Positions 26,568 through 34,748 of a DNA stretch of 54,280 nt are shown here, piece by piece. Within the stretch, counting starts at the first letter, position 1, and each line of letters begins with the position of its first letter. The translations under genes and the position numbers were made by a program. The stretch is taken from assembly GCA_944372095.1 (NCBI GenBank), contig CALVYG010000007.1:1-54280 (forward strand). Direction: 5' to 3'. A model generated the notes under the pieces. That model worked only from the letters and a program-made list of their open reading frames with translations, ran no database searches and was not told the origin of the DNA. Origin of the DNA: an uncultured Clostridia bacterium. GTDB taxonomy: Bacteria; Bacillota; Clostridia; Christensenellales; DTU072.

Positions 26568-27674
26568 TTACTCACATTTTCGTGCGATTTTTTTCATTGC
26601 CGATACCGCTGCCATCGCATGAAATATATTGTTGTTGTTCCCGAACGAAAATCTTAACGCACCCCTTTTATCCGTTCCGAGATATCTGTGCATAAGCGGT
26701 GCGCAATGTAATCCGCCGCGTACGCATATCCCGTACTTTTCGGATAATATGTCAGATATTTCCGTACTGTCCCTGCCTTTTATGTTACAGAGTACTATTC
26801 CTCCTTCGCATGAATACGTTTCTATATTTTCTATATTCTTTATCCTTTCGTAAAAATATTCGCTCAATCTTTTTATTTTCGCGTTTACTTCTTCCATCCT
26901 GCCGAAAGCATACTCTATCCCGTATCTTAAAGAAATAATTCCTGCCGAATTAAGGGTTCCTGCTTCGAGACTTTCGGGAACCTCTGTCGGCATTTCAAGA
27001 CTTATGCTCGATGTTCCCGTTCCTCCGGTTATTATCGGGGTTAAAATTATATTTTTCTTACATAACAGAAATCCGGTGCCTTGCGGTCCCAGCAATCCTT
27101 TATGCCCGCTGGACGCAACCATATCTATATTCTCGTAATTAAAATCGTCATGCCCCGCACTTTGCGCCGCGTCCATTATAAATACCGCACCTGAATATTT
27201 TTTTACTGTCTTTGCCATTTCTTCAATATCCGTCGGCTTTCCCGTCACATTGCTTCTTGCCGTTACCACCACCATTGAAGTATCCTTTGTCAAAGCCCTT
27301 TTCAAAGGCGCAATGAATCCTTCCTTATCGGGCAACAACGTTTCCATTCGTATTTTTCCTTCGTTTTCCAGCCGCTTCAACGTTCGCAATACGGAGTTAT
27401 GTTCGTATACGGTCGTAATTACCTTCCCTTTCGGGTTATATCCTCTTATTCCGAGATTCAATGCTTCCGTACAGTTTTTTGTGAATATTACATTCCCTTC
27501 AAAAAAATATTTTTCTATCGCTTCTCTCGTTTTTTCGATTCCGATAGCCGTCTTCATCCCTGCCCGATGTCCGCCTCTGCCGGCATTAGCCGAAAATGCT
27601 GTTTCTTTTGCCGAAGATATTATCACTTTTATGCTTTTTCTTCTGCTTGTAGCGGCATTGTCTATGTATATCAT
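26568..27674 (-). CDS. Cysteine desulfurase-like PLP enzyme (EF2568 subfamily)
   Basis: 368 aa class V aminotransferase fold. PLP lysine is K192 (SSGHKGLLGPQGTG). The catalytic-type cysteine is C324 in VRGGLHCAPLMHRYLGT, as in the SufS/CsdB class and the EF2568 subfamily. By family knowledge this subfamily co-occurs with selenium-related genes; the divergent DUF3343 gene next to it fits that theme. It may supply sulfur or selenium to a specialised carrier rather than to bulk Fe-S assembly, which iscS/iscU can cover. No selD or selenium-dependent hydroxylase gene is in the window. Confidence 0.87.
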   Translation of the reverse strand: MIYIDNAATSRRKSIKVIISSAKETAFSANAGRGGHRAGMKTAIGIEKTREAIEKYFFEGNVIFTKNCTEALNLGIRGYNPKGKVITTVYEHNSVLRTLKRLENEGKIRMETLLPDKEGFIAPLKRALTKDTSMVVVTARSNVTGKPTDIEEMAKTVKKYSGAVFIMDAAQSAGHDDFNYENIDMVASSGHKGLLGPQGTGFLLCKKNIILTPIITGGTGTSSISLEMPTEVPESLEAGTLNSAGIISLRYGIEYAFGRMEEVNAKIKRLSEYFYERIKNIENIETYSCEGGIVLCNIKGRDSTEISDILSEKYGICVRGGLHCAPLMHRYLGTDKRGALRFSFGNNNNIFHAMAAVSAMKKIARKCE

Positions 27675-27753
27675 CTTTCCTCCGAACTTTTATTAAAAAA
27701 ATTCAATATATTGTATTAGATACATAAGAAATTTATTCCGGGAGGAATAAGCT

Positions 27754-27972
27754 ATGGATACACTTGCCGTGTTTCGCTCTCGCAGCGAAGCATTGAAAAT
27801 TTATAATTTACTGAAGAAAAACCATATAGTATGTTCTACTGTAAGCACACCTGCAAAACTCGGCGTCGGTTGCGGAATCAGCGTCATTTTCGGAAGTACT
27901 TCTACCGAAGCCGTTAAAGCTTTGATTGTCCAAAGCGGTGTGATTTCTTTTGTAGGGTTCTTCCGACGCTGA
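27754..27972 (+). CDS. DUF3343 protein, putative Se/S carrier-like
   Basis: 72 aa. It opens with LAVFRSRSEALKIYNLLKK, then cysteines C27 and C40 (GVGCGIS), the pattern of DUF3343. Members are described as putative selenium/sulfur carriers near EF2568-type desulfurases. Here it is divergent from exactly such a gene, with 79 nt between the starts. SD GGGAGGA precedes the ATG. A hairpin terminator follows 10 nt after the stop, so it is a single-gene unit. The carrier role is inference from family and neighbour. Confidence 0.85.
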   Translation: MDTLAVFRSRSEALKIYNLLKKNHIVCSTVSTPAKLGVGCGISVIFGSTSTEAVKALIVQSGVISFVGFFRR

Positions 27973-27981
27973 ATGCGCTCG

Positions 27982-28010
27982 GCCGGAATGACTCTTTCGG
28001 TTATTCCGGC
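27982..28010 (+). terminator. Terminator of the DUF3343 gene
   Basis: Arms GCCGGAAT (27982-27989) and ATTCCGGC (28003-28010), then TTTTTCC and a second long T-run. Confidence 0.88.
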
Positions 28011-28095
28011 TTTTTCCTTTTTTTTTCTCCCGTTTTTGTACGAGACCCTAAACGTTTTATTTTGCAACCCTTATTTTTGCTTTTCATTAAATCCT

Positions 28096-28123
28096 TTGAC
28101 ATATTTCCCTAAATCTGTATAAT
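28096..28123 (+). promoter_or_regulatory. Consensus sigma-A promoter of holA
   Basis: -35 TTGACA (28096-28101), 16-nt spacer, -10 TATAAT (28118-28123), both perfect. The expected start near 28130 leaves a leader of about 13 nt without an SD before the ATG at 28143. Confidence 0.8.
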
Positions 28124-28142
28124 AATATTTATACGAAAAATT

Positions 28143-29081
28143 ATGGATGTATTTAATCTTAATCCGAATAATGTTCACGGAGGTGCTTACTTCATTTCAG
28201 GTGACGACGGTTTTTTAGTTAAAACCGCCGAGGATTTTTTCAGGCACCTTTTACCGGAAGGCTCACTTTCTCTTCATATTATCGATAAACTTACTTCGGT
28301 AGAAGAGATTTCTTCATGCCTCGGCGTTTACAGCTTTGACGGAAGTCCCAATGTAGTGATTATCCGCGATACGGACGTTCGTCTTGACGACAATTCCCAC
28401 AGCGCCTTACTCGCCTTACTGTCTCACGATTTGGCTCCCGATTACGCTGTTTTTTCTAATGTCAATTTTCTGAGCCCGTCAGAAAAAAAATGTCTCGTTT
28501 CGATAAATTGCGATAAACCCGACAGATTCCGTTGCGTATCGTATATGGAAAAACTTTTTCCTTTCGGTATCGAAAAAAACGCGGCGTTTCTCCTTACGGA
28601 TTATTCGGAAAACAATTTGGCAAAAATAAATAATGAAAGCATTAAACTAACCGCATATTGCGGCGAACGGAAAGTTACGGTTAAGGATGTGGAAATTCTT
28701 GTTGCCGAAGAACGCGAAGTTCAGGTCTTTTCTTTTGCCAACAGCATTATTAACGGTAATAATTCCGCCGCTTTGAAAAGTCTTGAAAAATTACGCTCTT
28801 TCGGTATAGCTCCCGCAACCGTTCTGTCAACGCTTTCCAATCAGTTTCAAAGAATGTTATTCTGTTCTTTGTCTCCTCTTTCCGACGAAGAACTCGCGTC
28901 TTTGATGAAAATTAAATCCTTTGCGGTTAAAAAAGCACGCGAAGGTAAAAAAATCGGTGCTAAACAATTAAAATCCACGTTTCAGATGCTTGTTGATTGC
29001 GAGTACCGGTTCAAAAGCGGTGAAATTTCAGACGATGCCGCTTTGAATATAGCCGTTAACAAGCTTTTAAGAAAGGAGTAG
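28143..29081 (+). CDS. holA: DNA polymerase III delta subunit
   Basis: 312 aa clamp-loader delta subunit, which opens the sliding clamp during replication. Similarity is by pattern: an N-terminal FISGDDGFLVKTAEDFF module, a middle three-helix stretch (IKLTAYCGERKVTVKDVEILVAEEREVQVFSFANSI), and a C-terminal collar domain (LKSTFQMLVDCEYRFKSGE). Size is within the family range (320-350, slightly short). A consensus promoter lies immediately upstream and no SD is seen before the ATG. The downstream membrane gene starts 3 nt after its stop. Confidence 0.85.
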   Translation: MDVFNLNPNNVHGGAYFISGDDGFLVKTAEDFFRHLLPEGSLSLHIIDKLTSVEEISSCLGVYSFDGSPNVVIIRDTDVRLDDNSHSALLALLSHDLAPDYAVFSNVNFLSPSEKKCLVSINCDKPDRFRCVSYMEKLFPFGIEKNAAFLLTDYSENNLAKINNESIKLTAYCGERKVTVKDVEILVAEEREVQVFSFANSIINGNNSAALKSLEKLRSFGIAPATVLSTLSNQFQRMLFCSLSPLSDEELASLMKIKSFAVKKAREGKKIGAKQLKSTFQMLVDCEYRFKSGEISDDAALNIAVNKLLRKE

Positions 29082-29084
29082 TTT

Positions 29085-29939
29085 ATGAAAAAACTTTTCA
29101 GCGATTCTATCGTTTCCAAATTACGCGTTTTACCGTCCTTTGTTTGGGTCATTTTTGTAATTATATCGTTCTTTTTCGCAAGAGCTTACGAATTTCTCCT
29201 CACGGGCGAATACTACGCCGCCGTTATGGAAGAAGCTTACAAGGAATTAGGTTATAACATTAATCCTGTCACCGCAGGCGTTATGTTTTCCATAGTTGAA
29301 GCAATATTCTATACCATTATTTTTGAAATTTTATTGGCTATCGTATTTAATCTGGTCGTAGGCAGGTTCCGCTGTCAGATTAACCGTTCGGATTTCAAAT
29401 TCAGACTCAGATACTTTATTGTTATCGTAAACCTTATTATCGGTATTCTTTCTATCGGATATTTCTTCACTCAATACGAAAACGGTGTGATTAATCCGAA
29501 TATTTCTCTGTTTTCCGGTAAAATAAATATTCTTAACGCCGAAAATCCCTATTATTCTATTCAAAGCGCAGTTCTGCCTTTTGCGGTCTCGGCAATTTTT
29601 GCAATATTTTTCTTCGAAGATTTCCGCAATCGTTATGTCCCGCCTCGCAATCAGCCGACCTTGTTCATCAGATTTGCTATGATTTTTGTCGGTATTAACG
29701 TTATACTTTTTGTTTACAGAATTTTCCAGAATTTCCTCTTTATCAATAATCCTTCACCGGCAACGGTTACGGAAATTGTCGCATACTCGTTGGAAGCTTT
29801 TTCCTATGTCGCCGCTTCCGTAATTTACTACTTTTATTATAGGAAACTCAAAAAAGAGCTTGACAATATTCATTTCGATATTCCTTCCTCGGACGATAAA
29901 AACAAAAATGAAAATATTTTCGATGACTTCGGGTTCTGA
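29085..29939 (+). CDS. Six-TM membrane protein of unknown function
   Basis: 284 aa, not recognised. Six predicted TM helices (about residues 17-37, 62-90, 105-126, 163-183, 198-218, 230-252) are followed by an acidic, Asn/Asp-rich C-terminal tail (SSDDKNKNENIFDDFGF). SD AAAGGAG lies before the ATG. It sits between holA (3 nt) and cdaA (14 nt), so it is co-transcribed with the c-di-AMP synthase. In most Bacillota cdaA is followed by the YbbR-like regulator cdaR. This protein is unrelated to YbbR by topology, and any regulatory role is a guess. Confidence 0.7.
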   Translation: MKKLFSDSIVSKLRVLPSFVWVIFVIISFFFARAYEFLLTGEYYAAVMEEAYKELGYNINPVTAGVMFSIVEAIFYTIIFEILLAIVFNLVVGRFRCQINRSDFKFRLRYFIVIVNLIIGILSIGYFFTQYENGVINPNISLFSGKINILNAENPYYSIQSAVLPFAVSAIFAIFFFEDFRNRYVPPRNQPTLFIRFAMIFVGINVILFVYRIFQNFLFINNPSPATVTEIVAYSLEAFSYVAASVIYYFYYRKLKKELDNIHFDIPSSDDKNKNENIFDDFGF

Positions 29940-29953
29940 TACAGAGGTGATTT

Positions 29954-30760
29954 ATGATTGGTAAAATTATTTCTTTAATTATTTGCGGTTTTGCTCTTGT
30001 TTTTGCCATGATTTTTTTCGCAAGAAAAAAATCTCCGATACTTATGGCAATTGCGGGAACGGAAATTCTTCTCCTTGCCTTGATGCAGGTCCTTACTTGG
30101 TTTGTTGACGGAAGTTTCTCTTTCGGCGTAATTCTCTTTTCCATCCTCTTGGTTTGCAGTTCGGTAGCCGCAATCGTGGTTTACCAAAGCGATTTCAGAA
30201 ACCTTTTTTTACGCATGTCCAAATTTCATAAGAAAAATGCCGATTTCTCGGTTACCGACGAAGAAATGCGCGAAAGCGTAAACGCAATAGTCACGGCTTG
30301 TCAGACTATGGCAAAATCCCGTACGGGCGCTTTGATTGTAATCGTAAAAAATAAAATAGACCAATATATCCTCGATTCCGGCATTAAACTCGATGCGCTT
30401 ATCAGCGCGCCGTTGCTCGAAAGCATTTTTAATACGCGTTGTCCTATGCACGACGGCGCTGTTATTATAAAGGGAAACAAAATCCTTACCGCCGGGTCTT
30501 TCCTCCCGCTGTCAAAAAACGAATCCATAGCGAAAGACCTCGGTACCCGTCACAGAGCCGGCATAGGCGTCACGGAAGCGGAAGGAAGCGATATTATAAG
30601 CATTATCATAAGTGAAGAAAACGGTATTATTTCTACCGCGGCAAACGGCGTTCTTCGCCGCTACCTCACGCCCGAAAGACTGTTCGATATTCTCTACGAC
30701 CCTTACAGGTCAAATATCGATGAACACAGAGCCAAGAAAAATAAAAAATTCTTCGGCTGA
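29954..30760 (+). CDS. cdaA: Diadenylate cyclase CdaA (c-di-AMP synthase)
   Basis: 268 aa. Three N-terminal TM helices (about residues 4-22, 27-50, 55-77) are followed by a DisA_N/DAC domain. Catalytic motifs DGA (167-169 in MHDGAVII) and GTRHR (197-201) are intact, so it should make c-di-AMP from two ATP at the membrane. Neighbours differ from the common cdaA-cdaR-glmM order: a six-TM protein lies before it and DUF1015 after it. Likely c-di-AMP receptors in the same window are KtrA and the USP-containing kinase, both in the potassium module. Confidence 0.95.
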   Translation: MIGKIISLIICGFALVFAMIFFARKKSPILMAIAGTEILLLALMQVLTWFVDGSFSFGVILFSILLVCSSVAAIVVYQSDFRNLFLRMSKFHKKNADFSVTDEEMRESVNAIVTACQTMAKSRTGALIVIVKNKIDQYILDSGIKLDALISAPLLESIFNTRCPMHDGAVIIKGNKILTAGSFLPLSKNESIAKDLGTRHRAGIGVTEAEGSDIISIIISEENGIISTAANGVLRRYLTPERLFDILYDPYRSNIDEHRAKKNKKFFG

Positions 30761-30790
30761 TTTTATAATACTTTTTACGGAGATTATTTT

Positions 30791-32011
30791 ATGAGTACTG
30801 TTAAACAATTTCCTGTTCTTCTGCCGAAGAACGCTGATATGACAAAATGGGCCGTTATTGCCTGCGACCAGTATACCACAGATATAAATTACTGGCACTC
30901 TTTGGAAAAATTCGTCGGCAACGAACCGAGCACACTCAATCTTATTTTCCCTGAAATTTATCTGTCTGAAAACGTTGATAAAAGAATTTCTGCCATCAAT
31001 TCTTCTATGTCAGAATATATTTCAGACGGTATTTTCCGCAGTCTGGATTGTTATGTTATGACTGAACGAACTTTGCCCGACGGAAGAAAACGCATCGGTC
31101 TTGTCGCTTCCGTCGATTTGGAAGAATACGATTATACTTCTCCCGTAGGAACCATACGCCCTACCGAAGAAACAATCGAAGAGCGCTTGCCTGTAAGAAT
31201 TCACATCCGCGAAAACGCTCCGCTGGAACTTCCCCATATTCTTCTGTTGATGGACGATTCGGATAAAAAAATTATTGAACCGATTTATAAAAGAAAGAAC
31301 GATTTTGAAAAACTCTATGATTTCGACCTCAATATGAACGGCGGACATATATGCGGATACGCTATACCGTTTAACGCAATTCCTGCGGAATCGTTCGATG
31401 CCTTATTGTCGCCTGCCTTGCAGCAAAAAAAATACGGGAAAAATGCAGGTATTCTCTTTGCGGTAGGAGACGGTAACCACAGTATGGCAACAGCAAAAAA
31501 ATGCTGGGACAAAATTAAGCTATCGCTTACCGACGAACAAAAATTAACCCACCCCGCCCGCTTCGCCCTCGTGGAAATTCTGAACGTATATGACGACGCA
31601 CTGGACTTTCTTCCCATTCACAGAGTCGTTTACGGTATTTCCGAAAAAGAGTTCGTTGATGAATTAAGCAAGTACCTTTCCGGCAAAGGAAAACTCTCCC
31701 TTGTTTCACCGAAAGGAAAAATTCAGATTCCGTGTCCGACAGAAGCGGAAAAAACTATTATCGCAGTTCAATCCTGCCTTGAAAAATTGCGTTCCGATAA
31801 AAACATCCGAATCGAATACGTTCACGAGGACGAACAAGTTATGCTGGACGCAAAAAACAATAACGGTATAGGTATCATAATGCCCTATTTCCCTAAAAAT
31901 ATGCTTTTCAATTATGTTGTAAATTACGGAAAACTTCCTAAAAAAGCTTTCTCTATCGGTGAAGAAAAAACTAAAAAATATTATATCGAAGCTAAAAAGA
32001 TACAATTATAA
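30791..32011 (+). CDS. DUF1015 family protein
   Basis: 406 aa cytosolic protein of the DUF1015 family. Motifs include the N-terminal WAVIACDQYTTD, the middle FAVGDGNHSMATAKKCW and the C-terminal GIIMPYFPKNMLFNYV. The family's function is not established; in clostridia members are often near serine-biosynthesis genes, which are absent here. It starts 30 nt after cdaA and ends 11 nt before aspartate kinase, so all three are likely one transcript. SD CGGAG precedes the ATG. Confidence 0.9.
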   Translation: MSTVKQFPVLLPKNADMTKWAVIACDQYTTDINYWHSLEKFVGNEPSTLNLIFPEIYLSENVDKRISAINSSMSEYISDGIFRSLDCYVMTERTLPDGRKRIGLVASVDLEEYDYTSPVGTIRPTEETIEERLPVRIHIRENAPLELPHILLLMDDSDKKIIEPIYKRKNDFEKLYDFDLNMNGGHICGYAIPFNAIPAESFDALLSPALQQKKYGKNAGILFAVGDGNHSMATAKKCWDKIKLSLTDEQKLTHPARFALVEILNVYDDALDFLPIHRVVYGISEKEFVDELSKYLSGKGKLSLVSPKGKIQIPCPTEAEKTIIAVQSCLEKLRSDKNIRIEYVHEDEQVMLDAKNNNGIGIIMPYFPKNMLFNYVVNYGKLPKKAFSIGEEKTKKYYIEAKKIQL

Positions 32012-32022
32012 GGATAAATTAT

Positions 32023-33336
32023 ATGGAACTGAAAGTTTGTAAATTCGGCGGAACCTCTATGGCGACAAAAGATTCCGTTCTCAAAGTAAAAAATATTATA
32101 CAAAGCGACAACTCGCGCCGATTTGTCATAGTTAGCGCTCCCGGGAAAAGATTTCCCGGCGACGAAAAAGTTACGGATTTATTATATGCTTGTTATGAAG
32201 AAAAAAATATTTCCGGCTCTTGCAGAGGTTATTTCGATAAAATCCGCGAAAGATTTGTTTCTCTCGTAAAAGAACTTGAACTGGACTTTGACATTATACC
32301 TTATCTTGACCAAGTCGAAAAAGGAATTATCGAAAGTACTTCCCCCGATTATGCCGCAAGCAGAGGCGAATATCTGAGTGCGATAATTATGGCGCAAGTC
32401 CTTAAAATGGATTTTGTTGATGCCGCAGACGTAATTAAATTTACCGCAAAAGGCATTTTCGATTCGGAATTTACAAACGATTTGGTAAGCAAACGTCTTT
32501 CGTTCTACAACGGCGCCGTTATTCCCGGATTTTACGGCACGCTCCCCGACGGTAAAATAAAAACGTTTACCCGCGGCGGAAGCGATTTCACGGGAGCAAT
32601 CGTTGCCCGCGCCGTCGAAGCAGACATTTACGAAAACTGGACGGACGTGGACGGATTTATGACAACAGACCCGCGCATCGTCAATAATCCCAGACTTATT
32701 GATTATTTAAGCTATGACGAACTGCGCGAACTTTCTTATATGGGTGCGGGAGTACTTCATCCCGAATCAACTTTCCCCTTGCAGGCGACGGGAATTCCTA
32801 TAAATATTAAAAACACTTTTAATCCTTCCGCTCCCGGAACAATGATTGTAAAGGATACCGCAACCGTTTCCGCTCCTAGATTGATTACCGGTATTGCGGG
32901 TAGAAAAGGTTTTACTACTATCTTTATTAAAAAATCCATGATGAACAGCGAAATAGGTTTTTGTCGTAAAGTTCTTTCCGTTCTCGAATATTACGGAATC
33001 AACATGGAACATATGCCTACCGGTATTGATACGATGAGCCTCATTATCGCCGATAACGAATTGGAAAACAATCTTGACGAAATTTTGGACAGAATACGCG
33101 GAAAAGTAAATCCGGACTTAATTTACATATACAGAAATATTTCTCTTATAGCAATTGTAGGACACGGAATGAGCAATCAGCTTGGTACTGCGGCAAAGGT
33201 GTTTTCTGCTCTCGCTAACGCCAATATCAACGTTAAAATGATTGACCAAGGCAGTAGCGAAATAAACATCATCGTAGGCGTTAATGCCGATGATATGAAC
33301 AGAGCTATTTCCGCTATTTATCACGCTTTTTTCTGA
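32023..33336 (+). CDS. Aspartate kinase
   Basis: 437 aa. It catalyses the first step of the aspartate pathway to lysine, threonine, methionine and diaminopimelate. The kinase signature KFGGTSMA is at residues 6-14, and TFTRGGSDFTGA and the DGFMTTDPR block follow. Two C-terminal ACT domains (about 285-437) mark feedback control by an amino acid, as in other monofunctional kinases. No homoserine dehydrogenase is fused. It stands last in the holA-cdaA-DUF1015 run, ended by a hairpin at 33373-33397. dapA lies elsewhere in the window. Confidence 0.95.
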   Translation: MELKVCKFGGTSMATKDSVLKVKNIIQSDNSRRFVIVSAPGKRFPGDEKVTDLLYACYEEKNISGSCRGYFDKIRERFVSLVKELELDFDIIPYLDQVEKGIIESTSPDYAASRGEYLSAIIMAQVLKMDFVDAADVIKFTAKGIFDSEFTNDLVSKRLSFYNGAVIPGFYGTLPDGKIKTFTRGGSDFTGAIVARAVEADIYENWTDVDGFMTTDPRIVNNPRLIDYLSYDELRELSYMGAGVLHPESTFPLQATGIPINIKNTFNPSAPGTMIVKDTATVSAPRLITGIAGRKGFTTIFIKKSMMNSEIGFCRKVLSVLEYYGINMEHMPTGIDTMSLIIADNELENNLDEILDRIRGKVNPDLIYIYRNISLIAIVGHGMSNQLGTAAKVFSALANANINVKMIDQGSSEINIIVGVNADDMNRAISAIYHAFF

Positions 33337-33358
33337 GATAACCGTTATAAAATTTTTA

Positions 33359-34573
33359 TTAAACTTTAACCGATGACAAAGAATTTTTCTTTGTCATTTT
33401 ATTGGCAAATTCGCTCATTACAAAACACAAAACGCAAAACGCCGCTATACAATAGGGCGTTATACCGAATGTCGTAGATGTTGCAATATAACCGAACGCA
33501 AGTTGCATTCCGAATCCGAGCGCATAAGCTCCGCCCATATGAAATCCGGTAATATCCGCCGATTTTTCCGCACCGAACCTTTCCGGGATAATATGAAGCG
33601 TTGCCGGAAAAACCGGACCGAACCCTGTCCCGATAAATAACAGTCCGATAAGACACACGACATCGTTAGGAATAAACAACATTATAACTCCCAAACACGA
33701 ACAGGCAAGTCCTCCCCTTATAAGATTTTTATCCGTGACTTTTATGGAAATAAATCCCGATATCAGCCGCCCGAACATTATTCCGCCGTAATAAGCGGAA
33801 ACATATTTTGCCGCAAGCGACGCGGAAAAGCCGTGACTGTTCACCAAAAAACTTGCGCCCCACGTTCCTAAAAGAAATTCCATACTGCAATAGAATCCGA
33901 GTGACAATATTCCGTAAAAAAGTCCTTTTGTTCTCAAAATGTCTTTAACCGAAATTTTAGGTTTCTTTTCTTCCGTTTTAAGCTCCCCTTCCCTACTTGT
34001 TTTGTCAAATTTTTTCCACAATATCAATGAAAGAAAAACTATCAGCGTTATGCCGAACTGTATATAAGAAACGGTTCTGTATCCGCTTCTCCAATCATTA
34101 TTATCGAATAAAAAATAAGACATAATAAGCGGACTTACCGTAACGCCTACGCCCCAAAAACAGTGAAGCCAGTTCATATGCCTTGCTTTATAATGAAGCG
34201 AAACAAAATTATTAAGTCCCGTATCGATTGCGCCTGCTCCGTATCCGCCGATTACGGCGAAAATAACCATTACCCATATATTAGGCGCAAAACTTATACC
34301 GAGCATACTTATCGCCGTCAACAAAACCGAAACGGCTGTAACGGGACCCGTTCCGAACTTTCTTATAAGACTGCCTGCAAAAAAACTTATTCCGCCCGTA
34401 GTTACCGCTACGATAACCGAATAAATTGAACCGAAACTTTCAGAAATACCGAATTCGATATGCGCAACCGGCCACGCCACGCCGAACAATGAATCAGGTA
34501 ACCCGAGTGAAATAAAAGTTATATATATTGCTGCTAATAATAAAATCATTTTATAGTATTCTAGCACAGGCAA
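33359..34573 (-). CDS. MFS transporter
   Basis: 404 aa with about 12 TM helices. An A-like motif after TM2 (GSLIRKFGTGPV) and a central cytoplasmic loop rich in Lys/Glu (about residues 195-215) are typical of MFS. The N-terminal SLGLPDSLFGVAWP and LHCFWGVGVTVSPLI resemble the sugar/FucP-like or YfkF-like subgroup. The substrate is unknown. It is convergent with aspartate kinase, and the C-terminal codons carry that gene's terminator. It has no co-directional neighbour, so it is probably transcribed alone. Confidence 0.88.
   Translation of the reverse strand: MPVLEYYKMILLLAAIYITFISLGLPDSLFGVAWPVAHIEFGISESFGSIYSVIVAVTTGGISFFAGSLIRKFGTGPVTAVSVLLTAISMLGISFAPNIWVMVIFAVIGGYGAGAIDTGLNNFVSLHYKARHMNWLHCFWGVGVTVSPLIMSYFLFDNNDWRSGYRTVSYIQFGITLIVFLSLILWKKFDKTSREGELKTEEKKPKISVKDILRTKGLFYGILSLGFYCSMEFLLGTWGASFLVNSHGFSASLAAKYVSAYYGGIMFGRLISGFISIKVTDKNLIRGGLACSCLGVIMLFIPNDVVCLIGLLFIGTGFGPVFPATLHIIPERFGAEKSADITGFHMGGAYALGFGMQLAFGYIATSTTFGITPYCIAAFCVLCFVMSEFANKMTKKNSLSSVKV
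33373..33397 (+). terminator. Terminator of the cdaA/aspartate kinase unit, overlapping the 3' end of the MFS gene
   Basis: Perfect 11-bp arms ATGACAAAGAA (33373-33383) and TTCTTTGTCAT (33387-33397), followed by TTTATT. It lies 36 nt after the aspartate kinase stop, inside the last codons of the convergent MFS gene. Confidence 0.82.
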
Positions 34574-34682
34574 CCGTATTCTTCAAGCAATTTATTTTTT
34601 CTATATAATTTTTAAGCACAATAAAATTTTTTTGCGAATATATTACATACATCAATCGAATAGCGTATGCATTTTGCCCCTA

Positions 34683-34711
34683 TTGACAAAAACAAATTTT
34701 TATTATATATT
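34683..34711 (+). promoter_or_regulatory. Sigma-A-type promoter of the 519-aa lipoprotein
   Basis: -35 TTGACA (34683-34688), 17-nt spacer, -10 TATATT (34706-34711). The leader of about 30 nt carries SD AAAGGAGG before the ATG at 34749. Confidence 0.75.
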
Positions 34712-34748
34712 AAAATTATCTTAAACCAAATTAAAGGAGGTTTCGGTT

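Noticed and set aside
27712..27724. Short palindrome TGTATTAGATACA between the desulfurase and DUF3343 genes
   Set aside because: Only 5-bp arms in AT-rich sequence; could be an operator but is not above chance.
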